From Tabrizicola sp. (GTDB lineage: Bacteria; Pseudomonadota; Alphaproteobacteria; Rhodobacterales; Rhodobacteraceae), in NCBI RefSeq assembly GCF_030694085.1, contig NZ_JAUXZE010000071.1, positions 62,001 to 126,000 on the forward strand: 64,000 nt of DNA, given 5' to 3'. Below are positions 18,217 through 26,993 of the stretch, piece by piece. Numbering within the stretch: position 1 is the stretch's first letter; each line of letters begins with the position of its first letter. Position numbers and translations under genes: made by a program. The notes under the pieces are model-generated. The model was not told the DNA's origin. It did no database searches and saw only the letters and a program-made list of their open reading frames with translations.

Positions 18217-19152
18217 CTACCCCCTGGTGCGCAACCGTCCGGCCAGAAGCGGCAGGGAATAGATCACCAAGGCCGCCCAGATCAGGCTGAAGGCGACCAG
18301 CTTGACCCCGCTGAACGGCTCGCCGAAGACGAAGACCGCGGTCAGGAAGATCAGCGTCGGCGCGATGTACTGCATGATCGCGATGGTCGAAAGCGTCAGC
18401 CGTTTCGCCCCGTTGGCATAGATCATCAGGGGAACCGCCGTGACGATCCCGCAGCCCAGGAGCAAAGCATTGTCCCAGGCCACGCCCTCCAGGAAATGCC
18501 CCGAGCCTTTGGCCAGAAGCCAGCCGATATACCCGACCGCCGGGATCAGCAGGATCAGCACCTCCAGCGTGAAGCCCTGGTTCGGCCCGATGGGAAGGCG
18601 CCGCTTGAGATAGGCATAGAACCCCCAGGTCACCGTCAGCCCCAGCGCCACAACAGGCAGCCGCCCCGCCTCCCAGGTCAGGATGCCCACCGCCACGACG
18701 GCCAGCGCAATCGCCGCCATCTGCGTCCGGCCCATCTTTTCGCCCAGCAGAACCGCGCCCAGAAAGATGGAAAACAGCGGGTTGATGTAATACCCCAGCG
18801 CCGCGTCCAGCGCATGCCCGGACCCGATGGCCCAGACATAGATCCCCCAGTTCACCGAGATCAGCGCCGCCGTCAGCGCGCCCATCCCCAGCATCCGGGG
18901 CGACTTCAGCGCGGCCCGCAGATCCCCGGTCCGCCCCATCCACAGCAGAACAGCCAGCGCGATGGGCAAGGACCAGACCACCCGATGCGCAATGACCTCG
19001 ACCGGAGGCACATGCGCCAGCGCCTTCATGTAGAGCGGCAGGAAGCCCCACAAGAGATAGGCCGTCAGCGCATAAAGGAATCCGGGCAGACTGTCGCCAG
19101 TCGTGGCGCCCGAAGCGGCATCGGGGCGGGGCAGGGCAGGGGTGTCGGTCAT
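18217..19152 (-). CDS. rarD: EamA/DMT family transporter, RarD type
   Basis: 311 residues with ten predicted transmembrane helices arranged as two EamA repeats. The opening YALTAYLLWGFLPLYMKAL and the segment VEVIAHRVVWSLPIAL are the characteristic RarD N-terminus, and the length matches. RarD is annotated as a chloramphenicol-sensitivity permease, but its natural substrate is unknown. It is monocistronic by context: convergent with anmK, and 127 bp separate its start from the end of the desaturase gene. It is one of three EamA transporters in the window. Confidence 0.9.
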   Translation of the reverse strand: MTDTPALPRPDAASGATTGDSLPGFLYALTAYLLWGFLPLYMKALAHVPPVEVIAHRVVWSLPIALAVLLWMGRTGDLRAALKSPRMLGMGALTAALISVNWGIYVWAIGSGHALDAALGYYINPLFSIFLGAVLLGEKMGRTQMAAIALAVVAVGILTWEAGRLPVVALGLTVTWGFYAYLKRRLPIGPNQGFTLEVLILLIPAVGYIGWLLAKGSGHFLEGVAWDNALLLGCGIVTAVPLMIYANGAKRLTLSTIAIMQYIAPTLIFLTAVFVFGEPFSGVKLVAFSLIWAALVIYSLPLLAGRLRTRG

Positions 19153-19279
19153 GCCCCACCCCTAGCGAAAGCCCCCGCCCTCGACCACCCCGATCTTGTG
19201 CCCCGCACAATGCGCCGGGTTCGCTCGCGACCCGCCAATGGTTAAGCGTCCATGAACGCCTGCAGCCAAGCTACTGATT

Positions 19280-20191
19280 TCAATGGGTCGAGGATTCTGT
19301 CCACGCGGGACGCCGCGCCAGATACTCCCGGGTGAACCCCGCATAGCCCTCGGCCGTCACCCGCAGTTCGTCCTTCATCAGCCCATGCACTTCGGGCAGG
19401 CGATGGAAGGGCACCATCGGCCAGACATGATGCTCGACATGGTAGGGCATGTTCCAGGCCAGCCACCGCACCAGCCGTGTCGTAAAGGTCGTCCGGGTGT
19501 TCTGAAACATGTTCGCGACCTCGGGGCAGTCGCCGTGTTCGGCCAGCAGATACAGCCGCAGGAATGGCTGTCCCAGCAGCGCCGGAACAATCCAGACCCA
19601 GACCAGCACATCGGTCCAGACCAGGCTCGCCGCCGCCGCAAGGTAGGCCACCGCCATCCCCCGCGCCTCGGCCACCACCCGAGGCTTCGCCCCTTCGGCC
19701 ACGAACCCGTCCGTGACCCGTCCCACGACCAGCGCCGCCATCAGCCGCACCTCGGACCACCAGTACGGCAGGCCCGAGACATGCCACAGCCACGCCGCCC
19801 GCGTCGCCGGCTTCGGCCCGGCAAGCTCCGGGTCCTTCCCCGGCAGGTTGGTCCAGCGGTGATGCGCCATGTGAAAGGCGCGGAACCATTCGAAGGGCAA
19901 GACCAGCAGCACCCCGCACAGCCGTCCGACCCAGTCGTTCAGCCAGACGGTGCGAAACGGGGTCCGATGCGTCGCCTCGTGTTCCAGCATGAAGAGAAAG
20001 GTGATCAGCAGACCTTGCACCGGCAGCAAAAGCCACCACCCCGGCACCCCCGCAGCGATCAGCGCGCCGACGCCAAGGATCGCCCCCAGATGCCCCGCCA
20101 GATGCCAGAGACCGGGCCCGTCCGACCGTTCCAGCATCGCCTCGCGGATTTCGACGGGCACCAAGGCCAGGAACTCCTTGTGATCCTTCAT
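19280..20191 (-). CDS. Fatty acid desaturase family protein
   Basis: 303-residue integral membrane protein with the three histidine boxes of the membrane di-iron desaturases: HEATH, HMAHHR and HVEHH, plus a late HGD in the loop before the last box. Hydrophobic segments pair up between the boxes as in acyl-lipid desaturases and carotene ketolase/hydroxylase relatives. The exact substrate (fatty acyl chain, sphingoid or other lipid) cannot be fixed from the sequence. The ATG at 20191 overlaps the stop of the upstream cupin gene (ATGA), so it is the third gene of a coupled trio. A longer frame exists upstream but overlaps the whole cupin gene. Confidence 0.88.
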   Translation of the reverse strand: MKDHKEFLALVPVEIREAMLERSDGPGLWHLAGHLGAILGVGALIAAGVPGWWLLLPVQGLLITFLFMLEHEATHRTPFRTVWLNDWVGRLCGVLLVLPFEWFRAFHMAHHRWTNLPGKDPELAGPKPATRAAWLWHVSGLPYWWSEVRLMAALVVGRVTDGFVAEGAKPRVVAEARGMAVAYLAAAASLVWTDVLVWVWIVPALLGQPFLRLYLLAEHGDCPEVANMFQNTRTTFTTRLVRWLAWNMPYHVEHHVWPMVPFHRLPEVHGLMKDELRVTAEGYAGFTREYLARRPAWTESSTH

Positions 20192-20616
20192 GCTCTCGGC
20201 AACTCCCACCCGGGCGGCGCAAGCTCGAAGCCTTCGAACCGGAAGCCGGGGCTGACGGTGCAGCTGACCAGCGTCCACCCCCCCAGGGACCGCGCCGCCT
20301 GCCACCAGCCTGCGGGCACCACGGCCTGCACCACCTCGCCCCACAGCACATCCGGCCCCAGCCGGAGGTCGGCCGCCCTGTCCAACCCCAGCGACAAGAC
20401 CAGCGGCGCGCCCGCATGCCAGAGCCAGATTTCATCCGCATCGACCCGGTGCCAGTGACTCCGCTCACCGGACTGCAGCAGGAACAGGATCGCCGTCCCG
20501 CTTGCCCGGCCATTGACCGTCGGCCCGACCCAGGTCTGTCGGTACCACCCTCCTTCGGGGTGCGGCTGCAACTCCAGCTTCCGAATGATCGCCTCGGCCA
20601 CCTCGTTGTCGCTCAT
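20188..20616 (-). CDS. Cupin domain protein, DUF985 family
   Basis: 142 residues, a single cupin. Family marks are [14 protein letters not shown] at the N-terminus, the [20 protein letters not shown] first cupin motif (His, His, Glu, His) and [12 protein letters not shown] in the second. DUF985 proteins are small cytosolic beta-barrels without an agreed function; some relatives bind nucleotide-sugar-like ligands. It overlaps the pseudouridine synthase upstream and the desaturase downstream by four bases each. The ATG at 20616 is the first that starts at the conserved domain boundary. Confidence 0.88.
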   Translation of the reverse strand: MSDNEVAEAIIRKLELQPHPEGGWYRQTWVGPTVNGRASGTAILFLLQSGERSHWHRVDADEIWLWHAGAPLVLSLGLDRAADLRLGPDVLWGEVVQAVVPAGWWQAARSLGGWTLVSCTVSPGFRFEGFELAPPGWELPRA

Positions 20617-21146
20617 ACCTGCCTCCACTCGCCCGGCGCGAGGCCCTCCAGCGTCCAGTCCCCCACCCGCCAGCGGATCAGCCGCAGACACGGGAGACCC
20701 ACCGCCGCGCACATCCTTCGCACCTGCCGGTTCCGACCTTCGCGCAAACCAAGCTCGATCCACCCATCCGGCACCGACTTGCGCACCCGGATCGGCGGGG
20801 TCCGGGGCCAAAGCCACGCAGGCGCCGCCACCCCCCGCGCCTTGGCCGGAAGGGTAGGGCCGTCGTTCAATTCAACGCCCGCCCGCAACCGCTCCAATGC
20901 GGCCTCGGACACCACCCCCTCGACTTGCGCGAAATAGGTCTTCTCCAGCTTGTGCCTTGGGTCCGAGATCCGCGCCTGCAGCTTGCCGTCATCGGTCAGC
21001 ACCACCAGCCCCTCGCTATCGCGGTCCAGCCGCCCCGCCGGATAGACCCCCTTCACCGGCACGAAATCCGCCAGCACCGCCCGGTCGCCTTCGCGCGAGA
21101 ACTGGCAGAGCACGTCATAAGGCTTGTTCAGCAGGATCAGTGTCAT
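20613..21146 (-). CDS. rRNA pseudouridine synthase, RsuA/RluE family
   Basis: 177 residues, short, lacking the N-terminal S4 domain. It begins directly with the catalytic domain ([16 protein letters not shown]) and has the catalytic-Asp motif [18 protein letters not shown], followed by [10 protein letters not shown] and [11 protein letters not shown]. Length and lack of S4 fit RluE, which modifies 23S rRNA U2457 in E. coli, but the target here is inferred. It is the first gene of a three-gene coupled unit with a cupin and a desaturase, and is divergent from an FAD oxidoreductase. Confidence 0.9.
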   Translation of the reverse strand: MTLILLNKPYDVLCQFSREGDRAVLADFVPVKGVYPAGRLDRDSEGLVVLTDDGKLQARISDPRHKLEKTYFAQVEGVVSEAALERLRAGVELNDGPTLPAKARGVAAPAWLWPRTPPIRVRKSVPDGWIELGLREGRNRQVRRMCAAVGLPCLRLIRWRVGDWTLEGLAPGEWRQV

Positions 21147-21221
21147 GGCCGAAACCTACAGGACGTCAGGCGGGCGGGGAAGGCGATTGCCAAGCCAGGG
21201 CCGCCGTGCCAGCCTTTGCCG

Positions 21222-22280
21222 ATGTCCCACACCCTGATCATCGGCGCCGGGATCACCGGCGCGGCCCTTGCATACCAGCTTTTCCGGCGCGGGCAGATGG
21301 CCACCATCGTCTCGACCCATGCCGAAGGTGGACTTGCCTCGGCGGCAAGCTTCGGTTGGCTGAACGCCTCCTATTTCCTCAGCCATCCGCATTATCACTT
21401 GCGCCATCAGGGCCTTGCGGCGCACCGCCGCCTGACCGCCCAGCTTTCGGGCCTGCAGACCACTTGGCTCGGCTGCGTCTGGTATGAATCTAGCGGCGAT
21501 GCGCAGGCCGAAACCGCCGCGGATCTGCGCGCGCTTGGCTACACCGTGGAAATGCTGACCCGCGCCCAGATCGCCGCGAAACTTCCCGCCCTTGGCCCTG
21601 TCCCGGAAACTGCGCTCTCCTTTCCCGAAGAGGGCGTCGCCGACCCCGCCATACTGGCCCGCGCGCTGATCGCGGCCTCGGGGGCAAAGGTCATCCGCGC
21701 CACCGTCCAGGCGCTGACCAACGACCACGGGCGCACGACCGGCGTTCTGACAGATCTGGGACCCCTGACCGCTGACCGCGTCATCCTTGCGACCGGAACG
21801 GGCACGCCCGCGCTGCTTCACCCCCTGGGCTTTGACCTGCCGATGCTCAAGCGTCCCGGCCTGATGCTGACGACGACCGCCCTGCCGCCGATCTGTCCTG
21901 TGGTCCTGGCCACCCCCGAACAGGAGGTCCGCCAGGACGCAGAAGGCCGCCTTCACGCGCCGGCCTCTGCCGTCCATCAGGCCGACCATGCTGAAAGCCT
22001 GGGGTCGTTTCCGGTGGTGATCAACGCCACCCTGCAACGCCTGCGCACCCTGTTTCCGGGGCAGGACATCCATTTCGGACGGCAGGCGATGGCCCTGCGC
22101 CCGGTTCCCGGCGACGGCTTGCCCGTGGTGGGGCAGGGGCCGGTTCCGGGTCTGTGGTTGGCGGTGATGCATTCCGGCGCGACACTGGCACCCGTGGTGG
22201 CCGAACTGCTGGTCGACGAGATTACCGGCGGCCCAGCAAGCCCGCTTCTGACGGACTTCCGACCCGCCCGCTTCCAATAG
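21222..22280 (+). CDS. NAD(P)/FAD-dependent oxidoreductase, DAO (DadA/ThiO-like) family
   Basis: 352 residues. A Rossmann FAD-binding motif opens the protein (LIIGAGITGAALAYQLF), an SAASFGWLNAS segment follows as in glycine/D-amino-acid oxidase relatives, and the C-terminal half closes with RPVPGDGLPVVG and the HSGATLAPVVAELLVDEI FAD-contact region. It probably oxidises an amine or amino acid; the substrate is not recognisable. The ATG at 21222 starts exactly at the FAD motif, and the open frame upstream is only antisense to the pseudouridine synthase gene. It is convergent with eno across a palindrome-rich spacer. Confidence 0.85.
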   Translation: MSHTLIIGAGITGAALAYQLFRRGQMATIVSTHAEGGLASAASFGWLNASYFLSHPHYHLRHQGLAAHRRLTAQLSGLQTTWLGCVWYESSGDAQAETAADLRALGYTVEMLTRAQIAAKLPALGPVPETALSFPEEGVADPAILARALIAASGAKVIRATVQALTNDHGRTTGVLTDLGPLTADRVILATGTGTPALLHPLGFDLPMLKRPGLMLTTTALPPICPVVLATPEQEVRQDAEGRLHAPASAVHQADHAESLGSFPVVINATLQRLRTLFPGQDIHFGRQAMALRPVPGDGLPVVGQGPVPGLWLAVMHSGATLAPVVAELLVDEITGGPASPLLTDFRPARFQ

Positions 22281-22284
22281 AAAC

Positions 22285-22352
22285 GGGCGCCCCGTCACGA
22301 AGCGCCCGCAAATCTTTTCGAAAAGATTTGCAAGGATTTTCGAAAATCCTTG
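22285..22352. terminator. Cluster of three palindromes between convergent genes (contains TTCGAA-centred pair)
   Basis: First, GGGCGC (22285–22290) pairs with GCGCCC (22302–22307). Then come two self-complementary sequences centred on TTCGAA: 24 bp at 22308–22331 and 22 bp at 22331–22352, sharing one base. A similar pair occurs at 41652–41697. Here the cluster lies between an oxidoreductase and eno, which converge, and can stop transcription both ways. Confidence 0.7.
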
Positions 22353-22362
22353 CGCCCTTCCC

Positions 22363-23649
<1,287 letters not shown>

Positions 23650-23690
23650 TCAAGGCCGAATGGATGCTCTCCCGGCCCCTTTACCCCGGC

Positions 23691-24590
23691 TCAGCCCGTA
23701 GGGGAAGCGCGTTTCCTCGCCCGTTCCCGGGCAAAGGCGTAAAGCCCCGATCCCACCACCAAGGCCGCGCCCAAAAGGGTGGATGGCTCGGGCCGTTCGC
23801 CCAGAAAGACCACCGCGATCCCCATCGCGAAGACCAGGCGTGTATAGCGGAACGGGGCCACGACCGACACTTCGCCCAACCGCATCGCTGCGACGACCGC
23901 ATAGTAGCCGAAGAGCCCCGAGACCAGCGCGCCGCCCAGCCCCGCCCATTGACCGGACGTCGGCCAGACAAAGACCTGTCCCATCCCCGTCATCAGCGCC
24001 ACTCCGGCGGGCACCAGCCCCAGATAGGCCCAGGTCGCCACCTGAAAGGTCCCGATCCGTCTCGGCATCACCCGCGTCAAGAGATCCCGCGCCGCCAGCA
24101 CGATCACGCAGGCCACCGTCAACAGCCCCGTCGGGTCAAAGGCCGCATCCCAGGGCTTCAGGATCACCAGCACGCCCAGAAATCCGACGAGGATCGACAC
24201 CCAACGCCGCCAGCCGACCTTTTCGCCCAGGAACAGTGCCGCCCCCGCGACCACGACCAGGGGCGAGGCCTGCAACAGCGCCGAGGTCATCGTCAGCGGC
24301 GCCAGCGCCAAAGCCACGATGTACAGCATTGCCGCCGCCGCTTCGGCCAGCGTCCGCCACAGCGCAACGCCGCGCACTGCCTCCAGCGACAGGACCGGCT
24401 GTCGCTGGCCCGCCGCCAGCGCCCAGAAGACACAGGCCCCTGCCGCCCCGGTCAGCGCCAGCACCTGACCGGGCGGCAAGGCCTCGGCTGACCGTTTCAG
24501 GAACAGATCCTCGACCGCGAAGAACGCCATCGAGCCGACCATCAGCAGCGCCGCGCGGGTGTTGTCAGCCGCCTGCGACGCGGGGGTCAT
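23691..24590 (-). CDS. EamA/DMT family transporter
   Basis: 299 residues with ten hydrophobic helices in two EamA repeats (first repeat about residues 12–140, second about 155–285). The conserved EamA positions are visible in ALLMVGSMAFFAVEDLFLKR and GALVSGLFGYYAVVAAMRLG, and the closing FLGERPEPSTLLGAALVVGSGLY is typical of the family end. Substrate unknown. It lies 50 bp upstream of eno on the same strand and 56 bp downstream of a DUF533 gene, so it may share a transcript with either. Confidence 0.87.
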   Translation of the reverse strand: MTPASQAADNTRAALLMVGSMAFFAVEDLFLKRSAEALPPGQVLALTGAAGACVFWALAAGQRQPVLSLEAVRGVALWRTLAEAAAAMLYIVALALAPLTMTSALLQASPLVVVAGAALFLGEKVGWRRWVSILVGFLGVLVILKPWDAAFDPTGLLTVACVIVLAARDLLTRVMPRRIGTFQVATWAYLGLVPAGVALMTGMGQVFVWPTSGQWAGLGGALVSGLFGYYAVVAAMRLGEVSVVAPFRYTRLVFAMGIAVVFLGERPEPSTLLGAALVVGSGLYAFARERARKRASPTG

Positions 24591-24646
24591 GCGTTCTCTC
24601 CTTCGGGACAGCGCAGGCCTACACTGGCTGTCCGCGAAAGAAAACC

Positions 24647-25534
24647 TCAGCGATACAGCCGCGGCGACCCCACCTTGTCATGCATCGCGTTGACGTCATC
24701 TGGCGACAGGTCCAGCGCGCTGGCCAGCTGGTGCAGATAATCCGCCTCGGCGCGGGCATCGAGGTCGATCGCCATCAGCGACACCATATAGACCTGCGGC
24801 TCCAGCCCCGGCGGGACCGCCCGCGCCAGGCCCTGCACATCCACCGGACGCGACAGCTCGGCCTGAACGGCCTTCACCTCGCGCGGGTCAGCCTCGCCCA
24901 TCGCCTGCATCAGCCGTTCGCGCTCGGCATCGTCCAGCTCGCCGTCGCACTTGACCGCCTGGATCACCGCCCGCAGCATCAGCGCCGCCGACAGCTCTGC
25001 TTCGCGCTCCGGCTCGGGCAGGGTCAGCGGAGCACCGCCCCGACCGCCGGGCCTGTCCGCCAACACCTGATCCAGCAGGTCGCCGACACCACCCGAGGTC
25101 CGGGGCACCGACGCCTCCCGTGTTGCGGACGGGCCGCGCCCGGTCAACTGGCCCAGCAGGTCATCCAACCCGCCCTTCGGCGCCGATGCCCGCGGCGAGG
25201 ACCGCTTCTGCCCCGACAACTGGTCCAGCAGGTCGCCCAATCCTCCCCCCGACTGGCCCCCCGACTGGCCCCCCGACTGGCCTCCCGATTGGCCTCCCGA
25301 TTGGCCTGTCGTCCGGGTCGTCCGGCCCGAGGACCGTCCGCTGCCCAGGATGTCGCCCATCATGTCTTCCAGCCCGCCCCTCGACCGCGTGTCGATCCGC
25401 GTCCCGCGTCCCGCGTTGGTCGTGCCGTTCGATCCCCCGGTCATGCCGCCCGCCGCGCCCTTCGTCAGACTGGAGACGCCCTTTGCGATCACCACTCCGA
25501 TTGCCACCTTCAACAAGGTCTTGCCGATGCTCAT
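24647..25534 (-). CDS. DUF533/TerB-like protein with Ser-Gly-Gly-Gln repeats
   Basis: 295 residues. Residues 1–30 contain a hydrophobic start (SIGKTLLKVAIGVVIAKGVSSL) that could be a membrane anchor. The middle (about 45–175) is a low-complexity Gly/Ser/Arg linker including five copies of SGGQ. The C-terminal about 120 residues match DUF533 (TerB-superfamily helical domain, e.g. ALMLRAVIQAVKCDGELDDAE), as in E. coli YebE. Function unknown; relatives are membrane-associated and metal- or stress-linked. The ATG at 25534 places the hydrophobic segment at the N-terminus. It is divergent from an EamA transporter 90 bp away. Confidence 0.82.
   Translation of the reverse strand: MSIGKTLLKVAIGVVIAKGVSSLTKGAAGGMTGGSNGTTNAGRGTRIDTRSRGGLEDMMGDILGSGRSSGRTTRTTGQSGGQSGGQSGGQSGGQSGGGLGDLLDQLSGQKRSSPRASAPKGGLDDLLGQLTGRGPSATREASVPRTSGGVGDLLDQVLADRPGGRGGAPLTLPEPEREAELSAALMLRAVIQAVKCDGELDDAERERLMQAMGEADPREVKAVQAELSRPVDVQGLARAVPPGLEPQVYMVSLMAIDLDARAEADYLHQLASALDLSPDDVNAMHDKVGSPRLYR
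25245..25304. repeat. Five tandem 12-bp units inside the DUF533 gene
   Basis: Units ccccccgactgg (three copies) and cctcccgattgg (two copies) follow one another without gaps. Read on the minus strand they encode SGGQ five times. The two sub-types suggest stepwise expansion by replication slippage; copy number may vary between strains. Confidence 0.9.
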
Positions 25535-25624
25535 CGTGCCCCTCACTGTCAAAAACCACAGGGACAGCCTTCCTTGCCGCCGCCCGCCGGTCAATGCAAA
25601 AGGGGGAAAGGGCCGGGGGGAAAG

Positions 25625-26512
25625 ATGCGCAAGGCAAAGCTGGATGGGGCAGGGGTTGCCATGCTTCTTGGGGTGCAGGGGCTGCTCGCGGTCAACCAGA
25701 TCATCATCAAGCTGGTCAATGTGGGCCTGCAGCCGGTGTTCTTTGCCGGACTTCGGTCTCTTCTGGCCATCGGCTTTGTCTGGGCGTGGCTGGTCTGGCG
25801 GGGCCGACCGCCGCGCCTCCGGCGTGAAGCCTGGGGTGCGGGCCTTCTGATCGGGACGCTTTTTGGGGTCGAGTTCCTGTTCCTTTTCCTTGCGCTTGAT
25901 CTGACGTCGGTCGGTCGCGCCTCGCTCATCATGTATTCCATGCCAGTCTGGTTCGCGATCCTGGCGCATTTCGGCCTGGGCGAGCGGATCACCGGCCCCC
26001 GAGCCGCGGGCCTGGCGCTGGCTTTCGCGGGCTGTGCGGTGGCGATCCTGTCGCGGCCCGACACTGGCGAGGCCAGCCTTGCGGGCGACCTCTGCGCGCT
26101 TGGGGCCGCCTGGGGCTGGGCGCTGACGGCCTTTGTCGCGCGCCGTCCGGTCATGCGGGCCGAAGGTGCCGAGATGCAGCTTTTCTGGATGGTCCTCGTC
26201 TCGGCACCGATCCTGCTTCTGGCGGCCCCGCTGTTCGGTCCGCTGATCCGGGACCTGCAACCCCTACATCTGGCAGGTCTGGTGTTCCAATCCTCGATCG
26301 TCGTGGCGGGTGGCTTCATTGCCTGGCTCTGGCTTCTTTCGGTGTATCCGTCTTCGACCGTGGCGTCGTTTTCCTTCCTGACGCCGATCCTGGCCCTGCT
26401 TCTTGGGGCGGTCCTTTTTGGCGAAACCCTTGGCATGCCGATTCTCCTTGCGGCGGTTCTGGTTGCCGCAGGGATCGTGCTGATGAACCGACCTGTCGCC
26501 GCTGCGCCCTAG
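25625..26512 (+). CDS. EamA/DMT family transporter
   Basis: 295 residues, ten hydrophobic helices, two EamA repeats. The start (MRKAKLDGAGVAMLLGVQGLLAVNQIIIKL) and the segment FFAGLRSLLAIGFVWAWLVWRG are typical of the family, and the second repeat ends with LLLGAVLFGETLG. Substrate unknown. The ATG at 25625 is preceded by GGGGGAAAG as a ribosome binding site. The frame runs open far to the left only because of antisense GC-rich codons. It is divergent from the DUF533 gene and separated from nrdJ by 481 bp. Confidence 0.87.
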   Translation: MRKAKLDGAGVAMLLGVQGLLAVNQIIIKLVNVGLQPVFFAGLRSLLAIGFVWAWLVWRGRPPRLRREAWGAGLLIGTLFGVEFLFLFLALDLTSVGRASLIMYSMPVWFAILAHFGLGERITGPRAAGLALAFAGCAVAILSRPDTGEASLAGDLCALGAAWGWALTAFVARRPVMRAEGAEMQLFWMVLVSAPILLLAAPLFGPLIRDLQPLHLAGLVFQSSIVVAGGFIAWLWLLSVYPSSTVASFSFLTPILALLLGAVLFGETLGMPILLAAVLVAAGIVLMNRPVAAAP

Positions 26513-26993
26513 GCTGGTCGTCCGAGGGAATCGATTTTGTGACAGCCGGGTCGTCCTGTGGGTTTGTGAAGGCTGCAGGCCAAAGGGGCCGGACTGCTGG
26601 CAAATCCGGCGATCTTCACAAACTACACGAAGTCTGTCCCCAAAACTGTCCACACGCCCCGCGCGCAGTCCGTGACTTTCCCGTGATCGATCGCGTGATG
26701 TGGCCGAAAAAACGTCAAGCCGAAAATCTGCCGTGAGGCGAAATTTTCTCGTTGCTTGACCCAAAAGATTACGACACTTTGACAAAGCGGTAGGGGACAC
26801 CACTAAATCTAGTGCCGCCGCAGACAGGCAAGACGACCCACACAAAGGGCATCCAAATCGGGATGCGATCCTCTTGGCGGCGCTCACCGTCAGGACTCGG
26901 GTGGTTTTGTCTGTTGTGGCGACGCGGGTGTTGTCCCTTGCGATTTGACAAAACCAACGCCCGTTTCTGGGCGCAAAAAAGGAGATCAGGGGC
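26513..26993. other. 481-bp intergenic region upstream of nrdJ
   Basis: No convincing gene is present; short frames here lack recognisable motifs and ribosome binding sites. The right half holds a TTGACA-type promoter candidate and a CACTA/TAGTG palindrome resembling an NrdR box (26779–26814). A GCCC-tttct-GGGC hairpin lies just before the AGGAGA ribosome binding site of nrdJ. I see no sequence I could defend as a cobalamin riboswitch. Confidence 0.6.
26779..26814 (+). promoter_or_regulatory. Candidate nrdJ promoter with NrdR-like box
   Basis: A TTGACA −35 box lies at 26779–26784. A 14-bp near-palindrome CACTAAATCTAGTG (26801–26814) covers the position of the −10 box. It fits the NrdR operator pattern (ACACTATATATAGTGT-like) in both half-sites. 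NrdR boxes usually come in pairs, and I do not see a clear second copy at the usual spacing. Confidence 0.45.

Noticed and set aside
25245..25304. Regular 12-bp repeats considered as a CRISPR-like array
   Set aside because: No spacers; the units are contiguous, in frame and encode SGGQ in the DUF533 protein.
23783..25624. Long N-terminal extension of the EamA transporter at 25625
   Set aside because: The extension runs through the antisense of two genes and is Pro/Arg/Ser-rich; the transporter begins at the ATG at 25625.
26539..26736. Short frame of 65 codons in the region upstream of nrdJ
   Set aside because: No ribosome binding site, no motif, composition unlike neighbouring genes.
26513..26993. 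Cobalamin riboswitch upstream of the B12-dependent reductase
   Set aside because: I could not find a B12-box-like conserved core or the expected set of paired helices by eye; a covariance-model search would settle it.
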